Positions 8,474 through 16,496 of a stretch of DNA of 64,000 nt are shown in pieces (within the stretch, counting starts at the first letter, position 1; every line of letters starts with the position of its first letter). The notes under the pieces were generated by a model. It ran no database searches and was not told where the DNA came from. It saw only the letters and a program-made list of their open reading frames with translations. Origin of the DNA: JAVEYA01 sp034003745. Lineage in GTDB: Bacteria; Bacillota; Peptococcia; DRI-13; PHAD01. The stretch spans positions 1-64,000 of the forward strand of contig JAVEYA010000001.1 of assembly GCA_034003745.1 (NCBI GenBank), in the 5' to 3' direction. The translations under genes were made by a program, and so were the position numbers.

Positions 8474-9146
8474 TGTCTTCTCCCCCTTCTTTAGATATTA
8501 ACGGCAACTCGGCTCCCAATTCCGCAAAAGCTCTGGTAATGGTGGTTTTGGTAATACGGCCGATGACCTCCAAGCCTTCCTTGCCATCCTGGCAAACCCG
8601 CCGGACCACCGGCAAAGAATCAATTTCATGATTCATTAATTTCCGGGCGGCCAGCATTAGCGTATCTTCCGGTTTTACCGTAACGACATTCGGCATTCTG
8701 GTCATAATTACGGTAATGGGTACCTTGTGGATATCCGCCTGGCCCAGGGCAACTTTCAGCAAATCCTTGCGCGAGACGACACCTTCCAGAAGACCGCCGG
8801 CTTTGACCACAAAGAGACTGCCGGTATCCATCATAAACAGCGTAACGATAGCGTCATAGGCCGTCGCGTTCTCACTGACAACGGCAGGAATTGCTTTCCA
8901 GTCATTAACCTTCAGTTTATTGACGGTTTCCTGTAACTGAAAGTTCGTGCCCTTGCCGGTAAAATAATACCCTACACGGGGGCGCGCTTCCAAAAAACCG
9001 CTTCTGGTCAATACGGCCAAATCCGGTCTTAAGGTAGCGCGCACATAACCCAAGATATCGGCGATTTCCTCGCCTTTGATCGGTCCCTGTTCCTTCACTA
9101 TGGTGATGATCTTTTCCTGTCGTTCTGAGAGCTGAATCTCTTTCAC
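8466..9146 (-). CDS. ccpN: CcpN-type regulator: helix-turn-helix plus CBS-domain pair
   Basis: 226 residues. The N-terminal DeoR/HTH_11-like winged helix (RQEKIITIVKEQGPIKGEEIADILGY is its start) is followed by a tandem CBS pair (about residues 80-210) that senses an adenine nucleotide-type ligand. In Bacillus subtilis, CcpN represses gluconeogenic genes and is encoded next to yqfL (ppsR). The same adjacency here, with ppdK third, makes a PEP/pyruvate control operon. The GTG start at 9146 sits directly after GAGGGG with almost no spacing, which is poor, but no other in-frame start keeps the HTH. Confidence 0.9.
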   Translation of the reverse strand: MKEIQLSERQEKIITIVKEQGPIKGEEIADILGYVRATLRPDLAVLTRSGFLEARPRVGYYFTGKGTNFQLQETVNKLKVNDWKAIPAVVSENATAYDAIVTLFMMDTGSLFVVKAGGLLEGVVSRKDLLKVALGQADIHKVPITVIMTRMPNVVTVKPEDTLMLAARKLMNHEIDSLPVVRRVCQDGKEGLEVIGRITKTTITRAFAELGAELPLISKEGGEDNR

Positions 9147-9256
9147 CCCCTCATGAACACATTAAATACATCTATATGATATACTATTTACGTCATACAT
9201 CGCAATAATGTTACTCTATTTTATTAATAGTTAAATTATATTATACTTATCGGTAT
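9147..9256 (-). promoter_or_regulatory. AT-rich promoter region of the ccpN-ppsR-ppdK operon
   Basis: The 110-base gap between glyS and ccpN is the only sizeable one upstream of the operon. On the minus strand TTGCGA followed after 18 bases by TATCAT can be read as a weak -35/-10 pair near 9177-9212. The -10 lies inside an ATATCATATA-like partial palindrome that could be an autoregulatory site. No terminator for glyS is visible. Confidence 0.4.
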
Positions 9257-11347
9257 TTATTGTGAAACGATCTTACTCAAATCACCGACCTGCTGCGAAA
9301 GATGCACTACTTTTTTCAACAGGGCCAATCGATTGTCACGGACTCTTTCATCTTCCACCATGACCATGGTTTCATTAAAGAATTGGGCAATCGGGCCGCC
9401 CAGCGAAGACAGGAGCTGAATCACCCCGGCATAATCCCTGCTTGCGGCCAGCGCCTGAATACGCCCTTCGATACTCGTAATCTGTTTGTATAGTTCCTGC
9501 TCGGCCGCCTCTGTTAAAAGCGCTTCCTCCACCGTCACCCCGGCGGATTTCTTCGTCAGGTTATAGGCCCGGGTAAAAGAGGTCAAAAGCTCCATAAAAC
9601 CAGTGTTTTCTTTCAGTCTGCTCAAGGCCTCCGCCCGGGAGAGCGTATCCATCAGCAAATTATAGTCCACGCCCAATACGGCGTCGGCCACGTCATAGCG
9701 GTGTCCTTCCTCGCTCAGGATGTTCCGGACCCTGGCCTGGAAGAACTCTTTGATTTTGCTTATGCCGGACTCTCCCAACCGTTCCGGAGGCAGAATCTCC
9801 GCATAATTATTTAAGGCCAGAGCAATCAGTTCATCCAGAGCCAACTCAAATTTATGCCCGATGATGGTCAGGCAGACGCCCATAGCCTGACGGCGCAGAG
9901 CATAGGGATCCTGGGAGCCGGTCGGCTCGATGCCTACAGCAAAGCAGCCGGTAATGGTATCCAGTTTATCGGCTATGCTGACCAGTGCGCCGGCCAGGCT
10001 TGGCGGAACAGCGTCGCCGGCAAAGCGCGGCTGGTAATGCTCCTTAATCGCATCTGCCACTTCCTGTCCCTCACCGGAGAGCAGCGCATAATAGCGTCCC
10101 ATGATGCCCTGCAGTTCCGGGAATTCATAAACCATATTCGTAACCAAATCCGCCTTGGCCAGCTCCGCCGCCCGAAGGGACTGTTGTTTTTGCGCATCGG
10201 TTAAGTCTAAAAGACGGGCGATAGCCTCAACATTTTTAACGTTGCGCGCCACTTTTTGGGCAACGGTGCCCAGACTTTCCTGGAAGACGATTTTTTCCAA
10301 CCTGGGCAGGTAGCCCGCCAGGTTTTGCTTCTTGTCTTCTTCCCAGAAAAAGCGGGCATCCGCAAGTCTTGCTTTGAGCACCTTTTCATTCCCTGCCCGC
10401 ACAATCTCCAGGAATCTATCATCGCCATTCCTTACTGTGACAAAATAGTTGAGCAGCTTCCCGTCTTGGGAGCGCACCGGAAAATAGCGCTGGTGCTCGC
10501 GCATCGGCGTAATAATGACTTCATCCGGCATGGTCAGGTAGTCTGCGTCAAATGTCCCGCCCAAGGCGGTCGGCCACTCCAACAGATAAGTCACTTCATT
10601 CAGTAACTCTTCATCTTCTTCCACGTTCCCGCCGAGTTCCGCCGCCGTCGCTTGTATCTGCCGCCAGCATTCCGCACGGCGTTTTTCCTGGTCGGCGAGT
10701 ACATACGCTTGCTCCAATTGCTCCAGATAGGACAGCGGGTCGGTGATCGTCAGACTTTCTTGGCCCAGGATACGGTGGCCCCGGGAAACCTGACCGGCAG
10801 TCAGCCCGGCCAGCTCAAAGGGGATGACTTCCCGGTCCAATAAGGAAACCAGCCAGCGGATGGGGCGGGCGAACCGCATCTCCTGGGCGGCCCAGCGCAT
10901 TGGCTTGGGGAAATTTAAAGCGCCAATGAGCTGACAGGCAATTTCCGGCAAGACCTCCCGTGTGGCCTGTCCTTTGATTTCTTTTTGGGCATACACATAT
11001 TCCGCACCGCCCAGATTCTTCAAATACAACGCTTCCACCGTCACGCCCTGGCCCCGGGCGAATCCTTCCGCCGCCTTGGTCGGCCGGCCGTCCGGCGCAT
11101 AAGCCGCCTTTTTGGCCGGGCCCTTGACTTCTTCCGTGACGTCTTCTCCTTTATCCGCCAGACCATACGCCAATAAAGCAATGCGGCGCGGCGTGCCGTA
11201 AATCTTAATTTCCTGACAGGCGATGCGGCGTTCGCTGAACTGTTTCTCCGCCAAATCCTGCAGTTGTGTCAAAATGCCGCTCATAAATTTAGCCGGGATC
11301 TCTTCTGTGCCGATTTCCAATAAATAATTACTCCTCTTGTTGCTCAT
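9257..11347 (-). CDS. glyS: glycine-tRNA ligase beta subunit
   Basis: 696 residues, usual length. It is the tRNA-recognition subunit of the bacterial alpha2-beta2 glycyl-tRNA synthetase. It begins YLLEIGTEEIPAKF, the family's N-terminal hallmark, and contains the HD-like central part and the C-terminal anticodon-binding DALR-type domain. The start has AGGAGG and overlaps the glyQ stop by four bases (ATGA), so both subunits are made from one transcript under the T-box. Confidence 0.98.
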   Translation of the reverse strand: MSNKRSNYLLEIGTEEIPAKFMSGILTQLQDLAEKQFSERRIACQEIKIYGTPRRIALLAYGLADKGEDVTEEVKGPAKKAAYAPDGRPTKAAEGFARGQGVTVEALYLKNLGGAEYVYAQKEIKGQATREVLPEIACQLIGALNFPKPMRWAAQEMRFARPIRWLVSLLDREVIPFELAGLTAGQVSRGHRILGQESLTITDPLSYLEQLEQAYVLADQEKRRAECWRQIQATAAELGGNVEEDEELLNEVTYLLEWPTALGGTFDADYLTMPDEVIITPMREHQRYFPVRSQDGKLLNYFVTVRNGDDRFLEIVRAGNEKVLKARLADARFFWEEDKKQNLAGYLPRLEKIVFQESLGTVAQKVARNVKNVEAIARLLDLTDAQKQQSLRAAELAKADLVTNMVYEFPELQGIMGRYYALLSGEGQEVADAIKEHYQPRFAGDAVPPSLAGALVSIADKLDTITGCFAVGIEPTGSQDPYALRRQAMGVCLTIIGHKFELALDELIALALNNYAEILPPERLGESGISKIKEFFQARVRNILSEEGHRYDVADAVLGVDYNLLMDTLSRAEALSRLKENTGFMELLTSFTRAYNLTKKSAGVTVEEALLTEAAEQELYKQITSIEGRIQALAASRDYAGVIQLLSSLGGPIAQFFNETMVMVEDERVRDNRLALLKKVVHLSQQVGDLSKIVSQ

Positions 11348-12267
11348 CTTGAAGCCTCCTCTTCCTGCCTGTCTAAGCCAAGCTCCGCACGCTTTGCCTT
11401 ATCCTTCAGAAGCGGAAAACCTAAGTTTTCGCGCTGCTTTATGTATCCTTGCGCGCAGGACCGGGCCATATTTCTGACTCTGGTAATATAGCCGGTCCGT
11501 TCCGTCACGCTGATGGCGCCCCGGGCGTCCAGCAGGTTAAAGGTGTGCGAGCATTTTAAGACATAATCGTAAGCCGGCTGCACCAAACCCAGTTCAATCA
11601 CGCGCAAAGCCTCTTTTTCATAGTCGTCGAAATGCTTGAACAGCATCGCTGTATCGGCTACCGTAAAATTGTAGTGGGAATAATCCACTTCTCCCTGGTG
11701 GTGGACGTCGCCATAGCTGATGCCTTCCACCCACGCAATATCATAAACGCTCTCCTTCTCCTGAATGAACATAGCGATTCTTTCCAGGCCGTAGGTGATC
11801 TCGCCGGAAACAGGCCGGCAGTCTAGTCCCCCACACTGCTGGAAATAGGTGAACTGGGTCACTTCCATCCCGTCCAGCCAGACTTCCCAGCCCAGCCCCC
11901 ATGCGCCTAAAGTGGGGGACTCCCAATTATCCTCCACAAATCTGATATCATGCTGCAAAAGATCTATCCCTAATGCTTTCAGGCTTTCCAGGTAGATTTC
12001 CTGGATATTGTCGGGGGACGGCTTTAAGATGACCTGGTATTGATAATAGTGCTGCAAACGGTTGGGGTTTTCGCCGTAGCGTCCGTCCGTGGGACGGCGG
12101 GACGGCTCCACATAGGCGACATTCCACGGCTCCGGGCCCAGTGCCCGCAGAAAGGTGGCCGGGTTCATCGTGCCGGCGCCCTTCTCCAGATCGTACGGCT
12201 GCGTAATGATGCAGCCCCTCTTCCCCCAGAATTTGTTCAATGTTAGGATAATTTCCTGGAAATTCAT
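11344..12267 (-). CDS. glyQ: glycine-tRNA ligase alpha subunit
   Basis: 307 residues. It is the catalytic class II core of the tetrameric GlyRS, making glycyl-adenylate. Recognisable parts are MNFQEIILTLNKFWGKRGC, the motif 1/2 region with PATFLRALGPEPW and EPSRRPTDGRYGENPNR, and GGLDCRPVSGEITYGLERI. An in-frame ATG at 12315 exists, but the ATG at 12267 has GGAGAGA before it and matches the family start. It sits directly downstream of the T-box terminator. Confidence 0.98.
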   Translation of the reverse strand: MNFQEIILTLNKFWGKRGCIITQPYDLEKGAGTMNPATFLRALGPEPWNVAYVEPSRRPTDGRYGENPNRLQHYYQYQVILKPSPDNIQEIYLESLKALGIDLLQHDIRFVEDNWESPTLGAWGLGWEVWLDGMEVTQFTYFQQCGGLDCRPVSGEITYGLERIAMFIQEKESVYDIAWVEGISYGDVHHQGEVDYSHYNFTVADTAMLFKHFDDYEKEALRVIELGLVQPAYDYVLKCSHTFNLLDARGAISVTERTGYITRVRNMARSCAQGYIKQRENLGFPLLKDKAKRAELGLDRQEEEASR

Positions 12268-12289
12268 ATATCTCTCTCCTTTATTAAAA

Positions 12290-12525
12290 TATATAATCCC
12301 GTCCACATGCAGCATATGCTGCAGGGACGGGATTATAATCCCGCGGTTCCACCCTGCTTGGCCGCCGGCTCATCCTCTGCCGGCCGCCCGCTTTAATATT
12401 TAATTGTCAGACTCCGGGGCGCCACAGCTCTTCCTCCCGGCCGGGCTTCCACCGTCCCCGGCTCGCTTTGTTCAGGACTCAAAAGAGACTCTCCCCTTCA
12501 TTGTCTTAACACCCTTGTAATACTT
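12290..12525 (-). promoter_or_regulatory. glycine T-box riboswitch upstream of glyQS
   Basis: The conserved T-box bulge AGGGTGGAACCGCG is at 12342-12355, followed by a terminator stem with arms 12293-12304 and 12325-12336 (ATAATCCCGTCC pairing) and an inner GCAGCATATGCTGC. Upstream, the stem I apical part GACGGTGGAAGC matches the glyQS-type short T-box. A GGC in TGTGGCGCC is the likely glycine specifier. Uncharged tRNA-Gly pairing with the T-box bulge would favour the antiterminator and glyQS expression. The T-run after the terminator stem is short (TATATTTT). Confidence 0.93.
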
Positions 12526-12533
12526 TCATACAT

Positions 12534-12563
12534 AATTTAACCTGCCTCACAGGGACTTGTCAA
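12534..12563 (-). promoter_or_regulatory. sigma-A promoter of the glyQS T-box transcript
   Basis: On the minus strand TTGACA (12558-12563), an 18-base spacer and TAAATT (12534-12539) place the transcription start just before the T-box leader. Confidence 0.65.
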
Positions 12564-12587
12564 CCGGAAAAAGGCCGTCAATTATCA

Positions 12588-13034
12588 TCAATGTTCGGGC
12601 GGTTCATCCTCTTTTCCCAGGAAGTCCAAACCGTGCTCTTCCACTTTGCCGTCATCATAGACGATTTCCAGCCTGTAATTATTAATCAGGGCGGCTACCG
12701 TTCCCACCACGCCAATCAGCGCCAGCGGCGGAATCATAATCGCGCCGCCGATACCGAGAACACTTACGGTTGCGGACAGTTCAAAGACGACCTTATCTTC
12801 TTTTTTCAGCCGTACTTTGGTCACATTGCCCTTCTTCACCAGCTCTTTCATGTATTCATACAGTTGCTGGGTCTTTTCCTCCAGCTTGTTATCCTTTTTC
12901 CTGCTTTTCTCATTTTCCATTTCGATCAGGGTCTGCACTACATCGCCGTTATTACGGTCCAAAGCCTCTTTGGCCTGCTGATAAGAAACATTCATCCGCT
13001 CTCTGATGGCGTCGATTTTTTTCAATTCATCCAC
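12588..13034 (-). CDS. DUF4342 protein with UBA-like N-terminal domain
   Basis: 148 residues from a GTG at 13034 with GGAGGT upstream. The N-terminal about 45 residues (MNVSYQQAKEALDRNNGDVVQTLIEME) form a UBA/NAC-type three-helix domain. A charged linker leads to a C-terminal DUF4342 region with a hydrophobic, probably membrane-associated segment (VLGIGGAIMIPPLALIGVVG) and an acidic tail. The function is unknown; proteins of this layout are common in Clostridia. It is a single gene between recO and the glyQS promoter. Confidence 0.8.
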   Translation of the reverse strand: MDELKKIDAIRERMNVSYQQAKEALDRNNGDVVQTLIEMENEKSRKKDNKLEEKTQQLYEYMKELVKKGNVTKVRLKKEDKVVFELSATVSVLGIGGAIMIPPLALIGVVGTVAALINNYRLEIVYDDGKVEEHGLDFLGKEDEPPEH

Positions 13035-13096
13035 GGCTTACACCTCCATATCCTTACTGCTCTTACTTACTATAATATATCCCTTTTGCCGATTCG

Positions 13097-13849
13097 TCAC
13101 TCATTCATTATCATTTTCATGATCGCCCGTGATTTCAGCGGGCGCTCCAGCTGTTCCAGCAAGACCTCCCCGATGGATTCTTCCAATATGCTCGAACCGC
13201 GCAGGGTAACCTTGATTCTCGCGGTTTTGGTTAAGTCCATTTTGGCTAATTGCTGCCAGACCAACAAGGCCTCCTGGGAAAAAACGCCCGGCGGATAAGG
13301 GCTTTGCACCTGCGAACAGGCTGGGCACAAGACTCCTCCTTGTCTCGCCGAAAAAAAGGGTTGCTGATCGCTTAGATCGCGGCCGCAGACCACGCACCTG
13401 TCCAGGCACGGCGCATATCCAAGGAGCGTCAACAGTTTAATTTCCATAGCCCGGACGGTCAAATCCGACGGAGACAGGCACAAGATATGAAATCCCGCCA
13501 GCGCCAGGTTGAAGACATCCGTATCCGCTTCCCCCTCTACTGTCAACGCTTCCAGGAGCTCGCTCCAGTAAGCGGCCGCCGTCATCGCCCGGATATCATC
13601 CTGCAGCGGCGTAAAGGCCTCCAGACTCTGGCTTTGGGTCACCACATCCAGATTGCGTCCGGCGGAAAGCAGCATATCATTTTGCGTAAAGGGCTGCACG
13701 CCTCCCCTTAATTTACTCTGGGGTTTGCGCGCCCCTTTGGCAATAGCGGGTACTTTTCCTTTTTCCCGGGTTAAAAGAGTAAGGAGGCTGTCTGCCTCCA
13801 GGTATTTTCTACTGCGTAAAATCAAAGCTTCCGTACGGTAGAGCGCCAA
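13097..13849 (-). CDS. recO: DNA repair protein RecO
   Basis: About 250 residues. It helps load RecA on SSB-coated gaps with RecR. The N-terminal OB fold starts LYRTEALILRSRKYLEADSLLTLLT, the helical core follows, and a four-cysteine zinc site is seen as CVVCG...CPAC. Longer frames reach an ATG at 13900, but that sequence overlaps yqzL. The TTG at 13849, with GGGGTGA before it, gives the canonical RecO start. It lies 7 bases downstream of the yqzL stop. Confidence 0.95.
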   Translation of the reverse strand: MALYRTEALILRSRKYLEADSLLTLLTREKGKVPAIAKGARKPQSKLRGGVQPFTQNDMLLSAGRNLDVVTQSQSLEAFTPLQDDIRAMTAAAYWSELLEALTVEGEADTDVFNLALAGFHILCLSPSDLTVRAMEIKLLTLLGYAPCLDRCVVCGRDLSDQQPFFSARQGGVLCPACSQVQSPYPPGVFSQEALLVWQQLAKMDLTKTARIKVTLRGSSILEESIGEVLLEQLERPLKSRAIMKMIMNE

Positions 13850-13856
13850 CTTGTCT

Positions 13857-13991
13857 TCACCCCAATTTACGCTTAAAGCGCAGCTTTCCGGCATAATCAT
13901 CTGTTTCCCCGATCAGATTCTTGAATAAAAGATAGGCGCCGATTCTGCCGGTGGAGCTAAAATAGCTCCAAAAAAATTTGTTTTTATTCAT
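13857..13991 (-). CDS. yqzL: YqzL-like small protein upstream of recO
   Basis: A 44-residue reading frame from ATG 13991 to TGA 13857-13859. The sequence contains FFWSYFSSTGRIGAYLLFK, which matches the YqzL pattern (aromatic FxWxxFxxTGxxxAYLLFK). YqzL lies directly before recO in Bacillus and many Clostridia. Its role is unknown. The C-terminal extension (GETDDYAGKLRFKRKLG) is a little longer than I would expect. An in-frame GTG at 14012 is an alternative start. The perfect TGGAGCTA/TAGCTCCA dyad at about 13951-13969 is inside this gene, so it is not a terminator. Confidence 0.85.
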   Translation of the reverse strand: MNKNKFFWSYFSSTGRIGAYLLFKNLIGETDDYAGKLRFKRKLG

Positions 13992-14032
13992 TTTGGCATC
14001 ATATCCTTTCACGAAGAAAGCTTTCGTCTTCT

Positions 14033-14060
14033 ATTATAACTGTATCAGCTAAAAACACAA
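14033..14060 (-). promoter_or_regulatory. promoter of yqzL-recO
   Basis: On the minus strand TTGTGT (14055-14060), 16 bases, then a consensus TATAAT (14033-14038). It lies between the deoC terminator and yqzL. Confidence 0.65.
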
Positions 14061-14078
14061 CTTTTGAGCCTTACCAAA

Positions 14079-14103
14079 AAAAGGCCTATTCGGCCTTTTT
14101 TGT
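14079..14103 (-). terminator. rho-independent terminator overlapping the end of deoC
   Basis: AAAAAAGGCC pairs with GGCCTTTTTT around GAATA on the minus strand. The left arm is formed by the last codons of deoC (Lys-Lys-Ala-Glu) and the loop contains the TAG stop, with the T-run immediately after. Confidence 0.85.
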
Positions 14104-14760
14104 TACGATCGCAACTCCGCTGCTGGCTCCAAGTCTATCTGCTCCGGCTTGAAGGAGTTCTTCCGCTGTCTCCCGTGTCCTGATGCCGCCGGAGGCTTTA
14201 ATTTTGGCCCGTCCTTTTAACGCCGCCGCCAGCAGCCGGATGTCTTGCACTGTCGCTCCGCCGCCGCCCAGGCCGGTGGACGTTTTCACATAGTCCGCTC
14301 CGGCTTTTACAACCAGTTCGCAAGCCAGAACTTTTTCCTCATCTGTCAATAACGCTGTTTCAATAATCACTTTGAACGCGGTTCCGGGAAACTTTCGCGA
14401 AACCACCGTTACAGATCCGATTTCCCGTAGGAGATATTCCGTATTCTTGTCTTTTAAGGCGCCGATGTTCATGACCATATCTACTTCCGCCGCGCCTTGG
14501 GCAAAGGCTTTTTCCGCTTCAAAAACTTTAGTCTCTATCAGATTAGCTCCCAAGGGAAAGCCGATTACCGTCGCAGTCAGAACACCTGACCCCGCTAATT
14601 CCTGTCCGCATAATTCTACATAACAGGGTTGAACGCATACTGCCTTGAAGCCATATTGGCGTGCTTCAGCGCAAAGTTTTATGATCATCTCTGCAGTAGC
14701 CTCAGGCTTTAAAAGGGTATGATCGATGCGCTGAGCCAGCTCCTGATTCGTATAACCCAT
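14086..14760 (-). CDS. deoC: deoxyribose-phosphate aldolase
   Basis: 224 residues, complete. It cleaves 2-deoxyribose 5-phosphate to glyceraldehyde 3-phosphate and acetaldehyde in deoxynucleoside breakdown. The Schiff-base lysine is in ADYVKTSTG (about residue 159), with the supporting Asp in VDMVMNIG (94) and Lys in KIKASGG (188). Start ATG with GAGGG upstream. It follows mgtE by 15 bases and may share its transcript. cdd for pyrimidine deoxynucleosides lies farther upstream in the same direction. Confidence 0.97.
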   Translation of the reverse strand: MGYTNQELAQRIDHTLLKPEATAEMIIKLCAEARQYGFKAVCVQPCYVELCGQELAGSGVLTATVIGFPLGANLIETKVFEAEKAFAQGAAEVDMVMNIGALKDKNTEYLLREIGSVTVVSRKFPGTAFKVIIETALLTDEEKVLACELVVKAGADYVKTSTGLGGGGATVQDIRLLAAALKGRAKIKASGGIRTRETAEELLQAGADRLGASSGVAIVTKKAE

Positions 14761-14775
14761 TACAGCACCCTCGCC

Positions 14776-16146
14776 TTATATCAGATATGCGATCAAAACG
14801 GTGGCCAGGGCGGAATAAATCACCAGCCCCGTGATATCAATCGCGGTAGAGATAAAGGGAGCCGAAGCCACCGCCGGGTCAATACCGATGCGGCGGAATA
14901 AAAGCGGGACCAGGGTACCCATCGTCGCCGCCGTCAGCATATTGCCCATCATGGCCAAACCGACCACCAGGCCCAGCATCGGCTTATGCTGCCACCACGA
15001 AGCAACCCCGCCCACAATGAGTCCCAGAATAGCCCCGATGGCCAGACCGGTCAGCGCTTCACGCAGTATAACTCTGACGATATCCTCATTCTTGATTTGC
15101 CCGGTGGCGATTCCGCGCACAGTCACCGTAGAGGATTGGGTGCCCACATTGCCGCCCATGCCGGTCAGCAAAGGAATGAAAAAGGCCAGTGCAACCACCG
15201 CGCTGATTTGACCGGAAAAGCGGCTCAGAATTTGCCCTGAAACCAGTCCCCCCAGCATAGTGATAAAGAGCCAGGGTAATCTTGCTTTCAAAGAGGACCT
15301 GAACCGCTCAAAAAATTCCTCTTCCTCCTCACCCGCTTCGCCGGCGGCGCCGGCCAAACGGTAGATATCCTCGGAGGCCTCTTCATGGATAACGTCGATA
15401 ACGTCGTCAACCGTAATAATTCCCTGCAGGGATTTTTCGCGGTCGACTACCGGTACAGCCAAAAAGTTATATTTGGCAACAATGCGGGCGACTTCTTCCT
15501 GGTCCATATCCACCGGTACGCTGACCACATTGCGGCGCATAATCTCATGAATCAGGGATTCAGGCGCGGCAATAATCAGCTCGCGCAGCGAAATAACGCC
15601 CACCAGCTGATTCTCCACATTAATGACATAAACATAATAAACAGTCTCCGCGTCCGGCGCCGTCTCCCGGAGCACTTCTATGGCCTTGCCCGCAGTGATG
15701 TCTTCCCGAATGGCGACATACTCATACGTCATCAAGCCGCCGGCCGTATCCTCGGGATACCGCATCAATTCGCGGACGTCTTCCTGATCGCCGCTTTCCA
15801 TCAGGTCCAGATACCGGTTCTGTTCCCGGTCAGGCATCTCGGAGAGCAAATCGGCCGCGTCATCCAGCGGCATCTCTTCGAGTATTTCCAAGGCGCGCTC
15901 TTCGTTCAGTAAAGCCAACAACTCGCTGCCCAACTCCGGGTCAAGTTCATTGATAACCAGCGCGGCTGTTTCATTATCCAATAAAGTAACCAGCCAATGC
16001 TGTTCTTCGGTCTCGTACTCTTCCAACAGCTCGGCGATATCAGCCGGCTGCAGGGCAGCCAGTTCTTCCTTTACCTGCTGAGCGGCTCTTTGCGCTACGA
16101 AATCATCCAGGCGCCGGAGCAACTCTTTGTCTTCAGTGTGCATCAC
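14776..16146 (-). CDS. mgtE: magnesium transporter MgtE
   Basis: 456 residues. It is a Mg2+-gated channel/transporter of the cytoplasmic membrane. The N-terminal superhelical N domain (to about 130; LLSEMPDREQNRYLDLM), a CBS pair (about 135-255) and five membrane segments from about 285 are visible, with the GGNVGTQSSTVTVRGIATG pore motif. The GTG at 16146 is eight bases after AGGAGG; the ATG at 16143 is also possible. A 160-base leader with a small reading frame precedes it. Confidence 0.96.
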   Translation of the reverse strand: MMHTEDKELLRRLDDFVAQRAAQQVKEELAALQPADIAELLEEYETEEQHWLVTLLDNETAALVINELDPELGSELLALLNEERALEILEEMPLDDAADLLSEMPDREQNRYLDLMESGDQEDVRELMRYPEDTAGGLMTYEYVAIREDITAGKAIEVLRETAPDAETVYYVYVINVENQLVGVISLRELIIAAPESLIHEIMRRNVVSVPVDMDQEEVARIVAKYNFLAVPVVDREKSLQGIITVDDVIDVIHEEASEDIYRLAGAAGEAGEEEEEFFERFRSSLKARLPWLFITMLGGLVSGQILSRFSGQISAVVALAFFIPLLTGMGGNVGTQSSTVTVRGIATGQIKNEDIVRVILREALTGLAIGAILGLIVGGVASWWQHKPMLGLVVGLAMMGNMLTAATMGTLVPLLFRRIGIDPAVASAPFISTAIDITGLVIYSALATVLIAYLI

Positions 16147-16496
16147 GCATGCTTCCTCCTTTTACGGGAAGCATAAAAAAAGTGGCGTTCCGGAATTATG
16201 CCCCCCGCTGCTATTTTTCTTCCTGAAGTTTGAACGTATGACTACTAGGGGGGTATGCATCCACAAAAACCACCTCCGGCATATCTTCATAAAAAGCTTA
16301 ATAACACAGGTTTACTCTACCAGACTTATATTTACAGTGTCAAGAAGTCCGGGTCTTTTTTTATCGGCGCTGTTACAGAAGCGCTGCCGTATTTTTAATA
16401 ATATATTATCTATTTTTTCGATTTTACTTAAATATTTTTCTACATATTTAAAATATCTTAAAACTTTTAGTCAAATGTCTTCAGCGTTCATTAAAA
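16147..16496 (-). promoter_or_regulatory. long leader and promoter region of mgtE
   Basis: 350 bases without a normal gene. On the minus strand TTGACA (16338-16343), 18 bases, TAGAGT (16314-16319) form a promoter about 165 bases before mgtE. The transcribed leader holds a tiny frame with an excellent ribosome binding site (16211-16264), then a GGCATAATTCCGGAACGCC partial dyad and seven Ts (about 16166-16195), which could act as an attenuator. I could not find the conserved M-box sequence expected before a Firmicutes mgtE. The part beyond 16345 is AT-rich and contains nothing I can name. Confidence 0.5.
16211..16264 (-). CDS. possible 17-residue leader peptide of mgtE
   Basis: GTG start with GGAGGTGG five bases upstream, encoding MDAYPPSSHTFKLQEEK and stopping at 16211-16213. 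The ribosome binding site is as good as that of any gene nearby. It has an acidic residue at position 2 and a Pro-Pro pair at 5-6, features that slow ribosomes. Its position between promoter and mgtE suggests a regulatory leader, but this rests on position and signal quality only. Confidence 0.45.
   Translation of the reverse strand: MDAYPPSSHTFKLQEEK

Noticed and set aside
13951..13969. TGGAGCTA/TAGCTCCA hairpin considered as a terminator
   Set aside because: It lies inside yqzL coding sequence and the T-run precedes rather than follows it on the coding strand.
16147..16345. M-box riboswitch before mgtE
   Set aside because: The conserved M-box core (GTTAGGTGAGGCTCC-like) could not be found by eye; only a covariance search could exclude a divergent one.
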